Below are positions 39,300 to 49,796 of a stretch of DNA of 64,000 nucleotides, piece after piece. The stretch covers positions 20,399,001 to 20,463,000 of the forward strand of contig JAZHRO010000019.1 of NCBI GenBank assembly GCA_037157565.1. Reading direction: 5' to 3'. The stretch's first letter is position 1. Every line of letters starts with the position of its first letter. The DNA is from Thalassia testudinum. Its lineage: Eukaryota; Streptophyta; Magnoliopsida; Alismatales; Hydrocharitaceae. Made by a program: the position numbers and the translations under genes. The notes under the pieces were generated by a model, which did not search any database, was not told the DNA's origin, and saw only the letters and a list, made by a program, of their open reading frames with translations.

Positions 39300-39681
39300 C
39301 ATCCAATCTCATGACAAGGCTATACATGAGATGAAATCACAATAGGACACCTTGTTGAAGCCATTAGACAGACGAAAACTAGGAAGCTCCCTAGTGCTGC
39401 TGAGGAAAATCCTAAGGAAAAGGGATTGTCTTTAGGGAGCATGCTCAGGCGATGATTATTCTGAGGAGTGGGAAAGAAATTTCCAAACCCGATGCTCCTA
39501 TAGTCTCACCCCCTAAAAAACAATCCACCCCAACTTTCACCCCCACCGGAGAAGACTTGCCCAAATCTTCTCTGCTTGAAATCACCTCACCGGAAGAAGT
39601 TGCCCCTGTTCCACCCCTTACTCGACATGACAACCCTTCCATATAGAGATCAAGAGTGCCTTTTCCAGAGCGCTTATCCAC
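39300..39681 (+). pseudogene. gag: gag of Y, 3' part (gag-protease junction)
   Basis: This continues directly from 32,007: IIQSHDKAIHEMKSQ, then in another frame RKLPSAAEENPKEKGLS, then MIILRSGKEISKPDAP. The LRSGKEI motif marks the end of gag and start of the protease linker in Athila/Tat elements. Several frame changes and stops are present. The reading ends at the Z target duplication tccac (39,677-39,681) and resumes at 45,556. Confidence 0.85.
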
Positions 39682-40728
39682 TGATGGGTCGGCCCGGATA
39701 GGTTGTTAATATAGGGATTTTATCGTTGAAATGTGTATAGTGGTTAACCTAATTCGGACCTAACCATCTCTTTACAAAATTTTTAACCTGGCCTAATTGA
39801 TTTTATCTTGTCACTTTTAGACCCAGGGTCGAACTCAGGGAAGTGGGGTTCAAGTCGAGCTTCTACGTTTTCCTTAAAACGCGTTTCTTCCGTTTGTTTA
39901 TTCTATTTTTGGTGTTTTTTCTTATTTAGATTTTTTTTCTGGTAATCCTTGTCCTTGAGGCACACCCTCAAAATTGTGTCCTTGGCTTTTAGCCAAAACA
40001 AAGTTCCAAAACAAGTCTTGCTACTCGCAAGACGGGATACCTACAAGTTAAAGATTATCTTTTCTCTTTTATATACTTTTTTTTTATCTTTTTACCAAGA
40101 GAGAAGCAAACAGACAGAAAGTAAATATAGTATGTATATATATATGTATATTATATCTATAAAGGGGTGGGGGTGGAGGCGGCGATGGAGTGTAGCACTA
40201 TGTCGAGTCAGTCGACGTCTAGAGAGACGCAACTAACACGACTAGGTGCCGCATGGAGTGTGGATGGAGGATGGATGATGTATGGGTCAATGCTTTTTGT
40301 ACGCGTGTATCAGGGAATATCAGCAACTGGTGCAGATATTCCCGCGATACAGCGTATAGTAAATAACGTGAAAATATATGTACATATGTATGTATATAAG
40401 TAAATATATATATATATATAAATGTATAGGTATATATGTATAGATATATATAGATATATATATATGTGTATATATATATATAGGTGTATATGTATATATG
40501 TATATATGTATGTATATAGCTATATATGTATATATGCATAAATATATGTATGTATATATATATATCTATATATATATATATAACACTATATAGATGTGTA
40601 TATATATGTATATAAGTATATGTATCTAGATATATATGTATATATATAAGTAGATAGATATGTATATATATATATATATGTATATAAGTATGTGTGTATA
40701 TATATATAAGTATATGTGTAAGTATATA

Positions 40729-40764
<36 letters not shown>

Positions 40765-40900
40765 TACGTATAGATATATATATGTTTATACTAGTGTTTA
40801 TGTGTGTGCGGGTGTGTGGAAGTGTCATCGAAGATGTGTGTGTGCATTGGTGTAGTGTACTGAGAGTGAGTGAAAAAGAGAGAGAGAGAGAGAGCGGGAG
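39682..40900 (-). repeat. Z, truncated 3' LTR
   Basis: This matches 43,249-44,450 of the complete LTR, including the TGATGGGTCGGCCCGG end, the U5 motif (39,827-39,841), the block 40,140-40,370 and the TA/TATG-rich tract 40,375-40,770. The roughly 1.1 kb that starts the LTR in sense direction, including the GC-rich and hairpin section, is missing. Confidence 0.85.
40375..40790. repeat. TA/TATG-rich microsatellite in Z LTR
   Basis: This is degenerate (TA)n mixed with ATGT and GTATG runs. It is duplicated at 43,935-44,345 in the other LTR and partly at 54,134-54,210 in W. The tyrosine/isoleucine-rich ORFs it produces are artefacts of the repeat. Confidence 0.85.
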
Positions 40901-41768
40901 AGAGTGGGAGAGAGAGGTCACAGTTTGTGTTGGTCAGGCAGTCGTCAGGTAATTCGCAGCAATCTGAATCGGCTCCAATTAACTCGATACACGTACTGAC
41001 AGTCATGTCCTCGTCAGACGTGTCATCCTTGATGTAATCACTATTAGCATAAGAGTGTGGTGCTGCAGCGGGATTAACCTGAAATCCCAGAGGAATACTC
41101 GAAGCTTGCAGAATTTGAACCTGTTCCTGAGAAGGTTGTACCTGTGGTTGCAGATCACAGGGTACGAAGTTTTGCGGGTTTGGAACAGGTTGGGCGGGAA
41201 GAGTGCCCTGAGATCGAGTCACCATGCTTAGTTGACTGATCTCAGCATTCTACTGTGCCAAATGCTGAAGAGAGGTCATGTTCTCTTTATGGCGCTTTGA
41301 CATTTCCGTCATCATTCGCATCAATTTATCAAGAGGCTTTGATGCGTGTTTGGTTTTCTGTACGCAAGGGCCTGATGGCGGATTTGCCATAGGATTAGAC
41401 TGGGCCCTTAGGATGACGAGTGCGGACGATCGCCCTGGTCCACCAGCGGGGTTTTGGCATTGCGGGTTGTTAGACCATGCGAAATTCGGATGATTACGCC
41501 ACCCTGGGTTATACGTGGTAGAAAACGGGTTGTTCCCCCGGGCGCAAGCGTCTTCTATTCCAGAAGACGTGTCCGCATATGTGTCCGAGCACACAGAGGC
41601 TTGGTCCTCCGTGTTGAAATACTGGCTCACAGAAGCCAGTTCCACATGGATTACCGAGTCGCTTGGCGCGATACTCGACAAGGAAGGTCTTGCAGGGTTT
41701 CTCGGGATAAGCCTGGTGTTGAAAGAATTGGAATTGTGACGAAGTGGTGAGGTGGGGGTGTGTGCCAT
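40901..41768 (-). pseudogene. gag: Mini-gag of Z
   Basis: One minus-strand frame runs from Met at 41,768 through 172 codons to a TAG at 41,250-41,252, then continues in the same frame to about 40,901. The N terminus (MAHTPTSPLRHNSNSF) is joined directly to the gag C-terminal hallmark NNPFSTTYNPGWRNHPNFAW, so the whole capsid core and zinc knuckle are gone. A second in-frame joint links QGTLPAQPVPNPQN (gag end) to the protease-RT linker (SDEDMTVSTCIELIG). Apart from the single stop, both joints keep the frame, leaving roughly 290 codons. Whether a product was ever made is unknown. Confidence 0.75.
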
Positions 41769-43222
41769 GTTTGTGGAGGAGGAGGATGATTCGGCTATTT
41801 ATCAATCAATTCAAACAATTCAGGGTTGTGTGACCTCCTCCCAAACATGAACTATCACAGGAAGAATTGGGGGGATAAGAGGGGAAAAGAGATGAGAGAA
41901 ATGACGCCGCAAAGGTACACTTGATTACAAATCAATGCAGTCAAGTTCCTAACCTCTACAGTGTTCCCTTAGACCTAAAGATCTAAGTTACCTACTATCA
42001 CGAACTACGGAACCGAATGCGAGCATCGCGGAACCACCGGGCCAGATTGAAAGGTCGTTTGCCCCAGTCTTAGAGACCCGATAGCACGCGGGAACTCTCA
42101 CTAGCACGTAGCCGCTACACGCAAGTAGTTAGACCTCCAATCCTTAAAAAGGGTCAAGTTACTACCAATTTTAATTAGAGGATTAGGGTCAAGTGCTTTT
42201 GGAATGTGAAGGGCGTTGTTTATGGGTAATGCCCAAGTGATTGATTTTCAGAGTGTGTAAAACAAGCATGCAACGGGGAAATCTCCCCAAATTGAAGTTT
42301 TTATTGGTGAATGATTTTTTTAGAGTTCAGCCTTAAGTAGTATGGATTTTACGATTTTGCTGAATTACCAATTCAACCAATCTCCGGGTTTTTGCAAAAA
42401 TACAGATTTTCCTTCTAAAACCCAAGAAAGCCTTCTTCAATTATCAGTTAGTTAATGCATGCTAAAATGCAATGGGCTACCCTAAATGGAGATTTCTAAG
42501 TGTGGATGCATGAATCAGTTTTATATCAATGTGAAAGGAAGCCAAGGCACTTCAATTCAAGTGCTCCCAATCACCAAGAAGAATGTCCACACAAGGCTCA
42601 ACCAACAGATAAAGAAAATAAAGTTGTTGGTGTTGAAGTATTTAGGATTGAATCACAGGCAAGTTGAAAAGTCGTGTTGAGGTTGGAATTAACTCAATTC
42701 CAAGTCTCCCCACTAAAAATGTGATCCTGAATTAAAGATAAGCGAGGCAAAAGAGGGATGCAAGCAATCTTTTTCTTTACCTCAATGAATACTTCCCACG
42801 GTGAAAAATCCAAGAATCAAGATTCTCGGATTTTCACTATGCGAAGTGTGGCGGGAAATCCCGGGGCAGTGGGAGTGAAGACAACCAATCAAACAAGTGA
42901 ATTTTAATCCACTTTCCCCAAGAAATCCCAAGAAGTTTTTCTAGTTTTTTTATTTATTTTTTTTTTTTTTATTGAGGTGGCAAGTTAATCCTAGTTTGCT
43001 AAGAAAGGAAAACCTACTTGTTCGGTAATGTGTGCGAAGCTCCAATGCGGTGTCGGCGTCTTCACGCTCTCGTTCCTGCCTTGGAGCTGCCCTCGTTTCC
43101 GACTTTGTCTGCTTTCCTTCTCCTTCCACCAAGTTCACCTGCACACCAAAAACAACAATACCCGTGAAGAGGGAAGAGAAAAATTGAAAGGATTTGGATA
43201 GAAACTTACTCGAAGGCGCACT
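41769..43222 (-). other. Leader of Z
   Basis: About 1.45 kb of noncoding sequence lie between the primer binding site and the gag start (minus sense). There is a poly-A/T run near 42,945-42,970. No gene is supportable here. Confidence 0.7.
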
Positions 43223-43240
43223 TCCCTGGCAACGGCGCCA
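43223..43240 (-). other. Primer binding site of Z (tRNA-Asp type)
   Basis: On the minus strand it reads TGGCGCCGTTGCCAGGGA, one base different from the site in Y. It lies eight bases after the 5' LTR end (43,249) and fixes the orientation of Z. Confidence 0.88.
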
Positions 43241-43248
43241 GAAAAGTA

Positions 43249-45555
43249 TGATGGGTCGGCCCGGATAGGTTGTTAATATGGGGATTTTATCGTTGAAATG
43301 TGTATAGTGGTTAACCAAATTCGGACCTAACCATCTCTTTACAAAATTTTTAACCTGGACAAATTGATTTTATCTTGTCACTTTTAGGCCCAGGGTCGAA
43401 CTCAGGGAAGTGGGGTTCAAGTCGAGTTTCTACGTTTTCCTTAAAACGCGTCTCTTCCGTTCGTTTATTCTGTTTTTGGTGTTTTTTCTTATTTAGATTT
43501 TTTTCTGGTAAACCTTGTCCTTGAGGCACACCCTCAAAATTGTGTCCTTGGCTTTTAGTCAAAACAGAGTTCCAAAACAAGTCTTGCTACTCGCAAGATG
43601 GGATACATACAAGTTAAAGATTATCTTTTCTCCTTTATATACTTTTTTTTATCTTTTTACCAAGAGAGAAGCAAACAGACAGAAAGTAAATATAGTATGT
43701 ATATATATATATATTATATCTATAAAGGGGTGGGGGTGGAGGCGGCGATGGAGTGTAGCACTATGTCGAGTCAGTCGACGTCTAGAGAGACGCAACCAAC
43801 ACGACTAGGTGCCGCGTGGAGTGTGGATGGAGGATGGATGATGTATGGGTCCACGCTTTTTGTACGTGTGTATCAGGGAATATCAGCAACTGGTGCAGAT
43901 ATTCCCGCGATACAGCGTATAGTAAATAATGTGAAAATATATGTACATATGTATGTATATAACTAAATATATATATATATAAATGTATAGGTATATATGT
44001 ATAGAAATATATAGATATATATATATATATATATATGTGTATATATATATATAGGTGTATATGTATATATGTATATATGTATGTATATAGCTATATATGT
44101 ATATATGTATATAAATATATGTATATATATATATATATCTATATATATATATATATAATACTATATAGATGTGTATATATATGTATATAAGTATATGTAT
44201 CTAGATATATATGTATATATATAAGTAGATAGATATGTATATATATATATATGTATATAAGTATGTGTATATATATATATAAGTATATGTGTAAGTATAT
44301 AGATATATATATGTATGTATGTATACGTATAGATATATATATGTTTATACTAGTGTTTATGTGTGTGTGGGTGTGTGGAAGTGTCGGTGAAGATGTGTGT
44401 GTGCGTTGGTGTAGTGTACTGAGAGTGAGTGAAAGAGAGAGAGAGAGAGAGGGAGAGAGCGGGCGGGAGCGGACGGACGCAGGAGAGAGCCGCGGGATAA
44501 GTCGTCTGCAAAAGGCGCCCGACGTCCGGAGGTCGAGTCATCTGCAGATGGCTGCCGATGTATGATGGTCGCGGATGCAAGCGCGTCTTCGCGCGGAGAA
44601 GGTGAGGCGTCTGCAGGTCGGGTGCGAGGAAGGAGAGCGGGCGATGGCGTGCTCGGAGAGGGCGACGGGGAGTCTGCAGTCAGTCGCGGAGGGTTGCAGA
44701 GGTTGGCAGGGGAGCGAGACGACGGTTGGCCAGCCGCTGCAGTGCGCGCAGCAGCCGATTGTGGGTGCAACGGCGGAGGCGTCAGAGCAGAGAACTGAGC
44801 GGAGAGTGCCCTGCAGGCGCGCGCGGAGGGCTGAGCGCCTGCGGGGAAGGTCGCGGAGGAGGCGAGGGGGTCTGCTGCTGCTGCCGCCGCCGCGGTTTGG
44901 CTGCTGCTGCTGCTACTTCAAGCTTCGGAGCTTGAAGTGGCAGCAATGGCGTGGAGACGAAAACGAAAAGAAAAGAAGACACCACGCCCACCAGCTCATT
45001 GAAGAGCTGGGCGGTGGTGTTCCCACTGTGGTGGTGAGCACCACAGTGGGTTCTCCTGCTCGCCGGGTGCCTCCTCGACGGAGGGCCAACGTATGGGAGG
45101 GGAGAACGGGTGAGAGGAAGGTGGTGGAGCTGCGAGGTGGCTTCGTGCAGTCGCGTGTCTCGCGAGGAATAAGCTGCAGCTTCTTATAGAGGAGGAGAGA
45201 GTGGCGTGTCGGCTGCAGCAGGGAGAGGGTGCGGGAGTTGCAGCTGTAGGGAGCGGCGTTGGCAGGGAGAAGTGACGTGGAGTAAATGCATGCAGCTGCT
45301 GCGGGAAGAAGTGCAGCCGCGGGAAGAAAAGAAGAAATCAGGAGAGAAAAAAATAAAAAGAGGTGGAATTTGCAAGGAGGCACTTGAGATAAAATGTAAC
45401 TATGCAAGCCATTGTTTCACTCCTCTTCTTCTCTTGATTAAATGCATGCATGCAAGCGTTTTTACAAATGCGATTACAGGATCCTATTATGTAATGTTAA
45501 TGCTAGAAAATAGCACAAGAAGGCGTTGTTACAGGCGTGTTTTGAGGTGCAAACA
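43249..45555 (-). repeat. Z, complete 5' LTR (2,307 bp)
   Basis: In sense it begins TGTTTGCACCTC at 45,555 and ends CCGACCCATCA at 43,249. A TATA candidate, CTATAAGAAG, lies near 45,181-45,191 (minus). The U5 motif is at 43,394-43,408. It contains a TA-rich microsatellite (43,935-44,345), a GA run (44,435-44,460), a GC-rich block (44,460-45,250) and three successive hairpins (44,908-45,050). A 204-codon plus-strand ORF (44,575-45,189) in the GC-rich block is antisense to the element and has no family resemblance, so it is rejected as a gene. Confidence 0.88.
44908..45050. repeat. Three consecutive hairpins in Z LTR
   Basis: Hairpin 1 (44,908-44,945): TGCTGC-ACTTCAAGCT pairs with AGCTTGAAGT-GCAGCA with one mismatch and a TCGG loop. 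Hairpin 2 (44,981-45,018): CCAGCTC pairs with GAGCTGG plus an imperfect outer ACCAC/GTGGT stem. Hairpin 3 (45,022-45,050): CCCACTGTGGTG pairs perfectly with CACCACAGTGGG around a 5-base loop. Confidence 0.8.
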
Positions 45556-47667
45556 TCCACCTCTGGGCAGACTTCTGCTGGCTCATCTGGAGCTAAAGAT
45601 AAGACGGATGAAATTATGGAAACTTTCAAGCAAGTGCAGATTAACCTGCCATTGCTTGAAGCTATCAGGCAGATTCTGTCTTATGCCCGCTTCTTAAAGG
45701 ACCTGTGCACGAAAAAGCGGCAATCTAGAAAATAAGTCCAATCAAAAGTTGTCCTGCTTGACTCTGTTAGCTCAATTGTTCAACATGGCACACCCCTGAA
45801 AGTTAACGACCCAGGAGCCCCATACATCTCAGTAGTTATTGGTGACATATAAATTGATGAGGCTCTCCTTGATCTAGGTGCGGGGGTGAACATCCTTCCG
45901 AGCTACATGTATGAACAACTTGGGGGAGGCAATCTAAAGCCTAGCCCTGTAATCCTTCAAGTTGCTGATCGATCACTTAAGACACCACGGGGAATTTTGG
46001 AAGATGTCCTCGTAAGAGTGGAGGATTTCTTCTTTCCCGTTGACTTCTTAGTTTTGGACACTGACCCTACCAACAAGCCAACCAAACCCTCCATCATTTT
46101 GGGCCGCCCCTTCCTTGCAACTTCACATGCTTCAATCAATTGCAATACTGGGGCATTGAAAATGGGCTTTGGAAACAGGAAAATCCGGCTTAATGTGTTT
46201 GATGCTTACAAACAAGCCAGACTTGAGGATTATTCTCAAGTTGAGGTGATAGATGACCTGATTGAAAAGGCAACTCCTGCAATGTTATGTGATGACCCCC
46301 TTCAGCATGTCATGCTAAATGAGCATTCCCATCTCTTGGAGGAATGTGAAGGGGATATACTAGAACTTGAGGAATTGCTAGGTGCTTCTGCTGAGTCTCT
46401 TCCCCCATCATTTCCGCCGAAGGTAGATCTGCTACCTAAGATGGGGACATCTATTATGAAACCCTCAACCACACAAGCCCCCGACCATGAGTTGAAACCC
46501 CTCCCTAACACGCTCAAGTATGTTTTCCTAGGTGCCAATGATACGCTCCCCATTATCATTTCGACTGTGCTATCTGAGGCACAAGAGGGAGCCTTGATTG
46601 AATGCTTGTCTAGGCACAAGGAAGCTATTGCTTGGAGCATTGCTGACATTAAGGGTATAGACTCTACACTCTGCATGCACCACACTTATACTGAGGATTC
46701 CATCAAGCCATTTAGGGACATGCAGACACGTCTAAACCCTAATATGAGGGAGGTGGTAAAAAAGGAAATCCTGAAGTGGTTGGATGCCAGGATCATATAT
46801 CCCATTGAAGATAATAAATGGGTAAGTCCTATTCATGTGGTGCCAAAGAAGGCAGGCTTTACTGTGGAACTCAACGACCAAGGTGAAAAAGTTGTCACTA
46901 GACCCTCAACTAGATGGAGGGTCTGTATTGATTACCAAAAGCTGAACATCGCTACCCAGAAGGATCACTTTCTTCTGCCTTTTATTGATCAAATTCTCAA
47001 AAAATTGGCAGGGAATAAGTACTATTGCTTTTTCGATGGATATTCTGGGTACAATCAGGTGGCAGTCTTTCCTGATGACCAGGAAAAGACGACATTCACA
47101 AGTCCTTATGGTACTTTTGCATTCAGGCGTATGCCGTTTGGATTATGTAATGCCCTTACAACTTTCCAGTGGTGTATGATGTCTATCTTTTCGGACATGA
47201 TTGACAAGTGTATTGAAGTGTTTATGGATGACTTCTCCATTTATGGCTCGTCTTTCGACCAGTGTCTCCTGCACCTAGAGAATGTGTTGAAGCGATGTAA
47301 GGAGACTGGTTTAGTCCTCAGTTGGGAGAAAAGTCACTTCATGGTACAGAAAGGAATTGTACTTGGGCATGTTATATCCGAGAAAGGTTTGGAAGTAGAT
47401 AAAGCCAAGATTGATTCTATTTCCAAACTTCCTTTGCCTACGAATGTCAAACAGATTAGATCCTTTCTGGGCCATGCCGGCTTTTATAGGCACTTTATTA
47501 ACAATTTTAGTAAAATTTCTAGGCCACTTTGTGACTTGTTGGCGAAGGAATCTTCCTTCAGTTTTGATTCAAAGTGTGCTGAGGCCTTTCAAACTCTAAA
47601 GGAGGCCTTGATCTCTGCACCTATTCTCCAAGCTCCTGATTGGACACTCCCATTTGAGCTTGTGTGA
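45556..47667 (+). pseudogene. pol: pol of Y, part 1: protease and reverse transcriptase
   Basis: Frame 1 runs through the gag-protease junction (IMETFKQVQINLPLLEAI), a stop at 45,733-45,735, a second stop at 45,850-45,852, then the aspartic protease active site DLGA at 45,871-45,882 and the flap region. The RT begins around 46,700 with LNPNMREVVKKEI and RVCIDYQKLN, and its catalytic motif FMDDFS is at 47,221-47,238. The thumb and connection (KQIRSFLGHAGFYRHFI) follow. The frame ends at TGA 47,665-47,667, where about two bases have been lost before CDASDYAVG, moving RNase H into frame 2. The 593 codons after the protease site are otherwise open, which is unusually well preserved. Confidence 0.95.
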
Positions 47668-48154
47668 TGCTTCGGATTATGCAGTGGGAGCACTCCTTGG
47701 ACAAAGGGTTGAGGGAAGACCTCATGTGCTGCATTATGCAAGCAAGACTTTAACCGAACCTCAGCAAAACTACACCGTCACTGAAAAAGAATTACTTGCT
47801 GTAGTTTTTTCTCTGGAGAAGTTTAGGTCTTATCTGCTTGGGTCTAAGGTGGTTATTTTTACTAATCATGTGGCAGTGAAACATCTCATTGCTAAGAAGG
47901 ATTCTAAGCCACGTCTGATTAGGTGGATCCTACTCCTTCAAGAATTTGACTTGGAAATACATGAAAAGAAAGGAGTAGAAAATGTTGTGGCTGACCACCT
48001 ATCTCGCCTTCCTCTTAATGATTCTCTTTCTGGAGACATTCGCGAGACATTTCCCGATGAAACTCTGATGGTGGTAACACCAACTTTACCTTGGTATGCA
48101 GACACTGTAAATTACTTGGTCACTGGACAAACTCTTGGCTCTTGGGATGAGTAG
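47654..48154 (+). pseudogene. pol: pol of Y, part 2: RNase H
   Basis: This is the RNase H domain of the gypsy polyprotein, which degrades the RNA strand of the RNA-DNA hybrid. Frame 2 holds [14 protein letters not shown] (first catalytic Asp), [20 protein letters not shown] (catalytic Glu) and ADHLSRLP (end of domain). The third acidic position, normally TDH, reads TNH ([11 protein letters not shown]), a change expected to abolish activity. A TAG follows at 48,152-48,154 and another stop, TAA, at about 48,221. Confidence 0.93.
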
Positions 48155-49368
48155 AAAAGAAAGAGATTCATTTCTCAAGCAAGATATTTTCATTGGGAAG
48201 AGCCAGAATTATTTAGAATTGGATAAGACCAAGTATTGAGATGTTGTGTACCTGAAGAGGAACAACAAAGTGTGTTGATTTTTTTCCATGAACTTCATTG
48301 TGGAGGACACTTTGGTGCTAAGAAAACTGCTTTTAAGGTTCTCCAGTCTGATTTTTGGTGGCCTTCCTTATTTAAGGATTCTCATAATTTTGTCAAGGCC
48401 TGTAGTAGATGTCAATGGGCTGGAATGATTGGGAAGAGGAATGAAATTCCTCAACATCCTATTTAATCTGTTGAAATTTTTGATGTGTGGGGAATTGACT
48501 TTATGGACCCCTTCCCGTCGTCCCATGGTTATGAATATATCTTGGTGGTAGTTGATTATGTTTCTAAATGGATAGAGGCCATTCCTACGCGCACAAATGA
48601 CCACTCTGTGGTTTTGAAATTTGTGAAGGCCAATATCATATCCCATTTCGGCTACCCCAAGACCATTATAAGTGACGGGGGACCTCATTTCCAAAACCAC
48701 CACTTCAATCGGCTAATCAGGAGTCTGGGAGTGACTCACAAGGTCGCTACCCCTTACCATCCTCAGACAAGTGGCCAGGTTGAAGTGTTGAATAGGGAGA
48801 TAAAAAATATTTTGGAAAAGACCGTTAGACCTAATAGGAAAGACTGGTCCCAAAAGCTCGATGATGCTTTGTGGGCATATCAAACGGCCTATAAGACCCC
48901 TTTGGGTACTTCTCCCTTTCGGATTGTGTATGGGAAAGCATGCCATTTACCTGTTGAGTTGGAACATAAGGCACTTTGGGCTATTCGAAGTGTTAACATG
49001 GATTTAGAAAAGGCAGGTAAGGCACGACTTCTAGAATTAAGTGAGCTTGAGGAGCTGAAGAATGATGCTTATGACACCTCTCAAGCTTATAAAGAAAGAA
49101 CTAAGGTCTTGCATGATAAGTTTATACTTCGAAAGACCTTTGAGCCCAACCAACAAGTCTGGCTTTTCAATTCCAGACTTAAGCCTTTTCCTGGGAAGTT
49201 AAAATCTCGTTGGGATGGGCCTTACATAATCACCAAAGTATTTCTGCATGGAGCTGTGGAGATTAAAAACCCTTCCTCTTCAGCAACTCCCTTTATCGTC
49301 AACGGTTAAAACCTTACATAACTTTGGATGGCCATCTGGTTGACGAAGTCACTCTTGAGGAGCCTTAG
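48155..49368 (+). pseudogene. pol: pol of Y, part 3: integrase
   Basis: This integrase inserts the cDNA. Frame 2 contains the HHCC zinc-binding region (HCGGHFGAKKTAFKVLQSDF ... CSRCQ), a TAA at 48,464-48,466, then the catalytic core with [10 protein letters not shown] (Asp 1), IISDGGPHF (Asp 2) and [19 protein letters not shown] (Glu). The C-terminal part includes [16 protein letters not shown] and [15 protein letters not shown] frameshift at about 49,308 moves the last residues ([20 protein letters not shown]) to another frame before the final stop near 49,368. The catalytic DDE residues are all present. Confidence 0.93.
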
Positions 49369-49796
49369 CTCCTACCATTCTCCTCCTCAGGTAATGTCTT
49401 CGTTTAACTATTTTTGTTTTCAATGAGGACATCGTTTGAACTAGGCAAGGGGGAGAGGACCTGAGGCATTTTGTTTATAGCATGCATACATTTTCATTAA
49501 AAAAAAAAATCCTTTTTCCTTTACTCAACTAACTCAGACCAATGCACATGCACGGATGCTTTAATCTCAGGGATCAATAAACCTTAGGGTAGAGTCAGAA
49601 ATCAGAGAAACTCATGCCTGCAACTCGTCTTTAGTCGACCTAGTCTGTAACTTAGCAACTACTTGGGAACCTTAGGTCTAGAGTCTGAACTTAATATGTT
49701 TCTAAAGGAAGACCGATTGAGTTGGCTAGTCCACTTGGAGTGCTAGGTTTTGCTTGGATTTGCTAGGGACTAGCAAAAACTAGGCATGGGGGTATT
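49369..49796 (+). other. 3' untranslated region and polypurine tract of Y
   Basis: There is no envelope-like ORF. The end, GGGACTAGCAAAAACTAGGC followed by ATGGGGGTATT up to 49,796, contains the polypurine tract priming plus-strand synthesis directly before the 3' LTR. The same block occurs in T and W in reverse complement. Confidence 0.8.

Larger units (their letters stand above)
39682..45555 (-). mobile_element. Element Z: non-autonomous gypsy element with mini-gag (5,874 bp)
   Basis: Minus-strand element bounded by a perfect tccac duplication (39,677-39,681 and 45,556-45,560). In sense order: complete 5' LTR (45,555 to 43,249), primer binding site (43,240 to 43,223), leader, shortened gag (41,768 to about 40,901), and a 3' LTR truncated at its 5' side (about 40,900 to 39,682). 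Protease, RT, RNase H and integrase are absent. The last gag-fused residues (SDEDMTVSTCIELIGADSD) match the protease-RT linker of W, so Z is an internal-deletion derivative of the W family. The deletion junction into the 3' LTR lies in a GA-rich tract around 40,876-40,920. Confidence 0.88.

Noticed and set aside
40219..40921. Tyr/Ile-rich ORFs on both strands (also near 44,251 and 54,118)
   Set aside because: They are translations of TA/TATG microsatellite sequence.
44575..45189. 204-codon ORF in the Z LTR
   Set aside because: It is antisense to the element, in GC-rich sequence containing three hairpins, with no family motif.
49369..49796. Envelope-like gene in Y, as in some Athila elements
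   Set aside because: Only about 430 bp separate integrase from the 3' LTR and no membrane-type ORF exists there.
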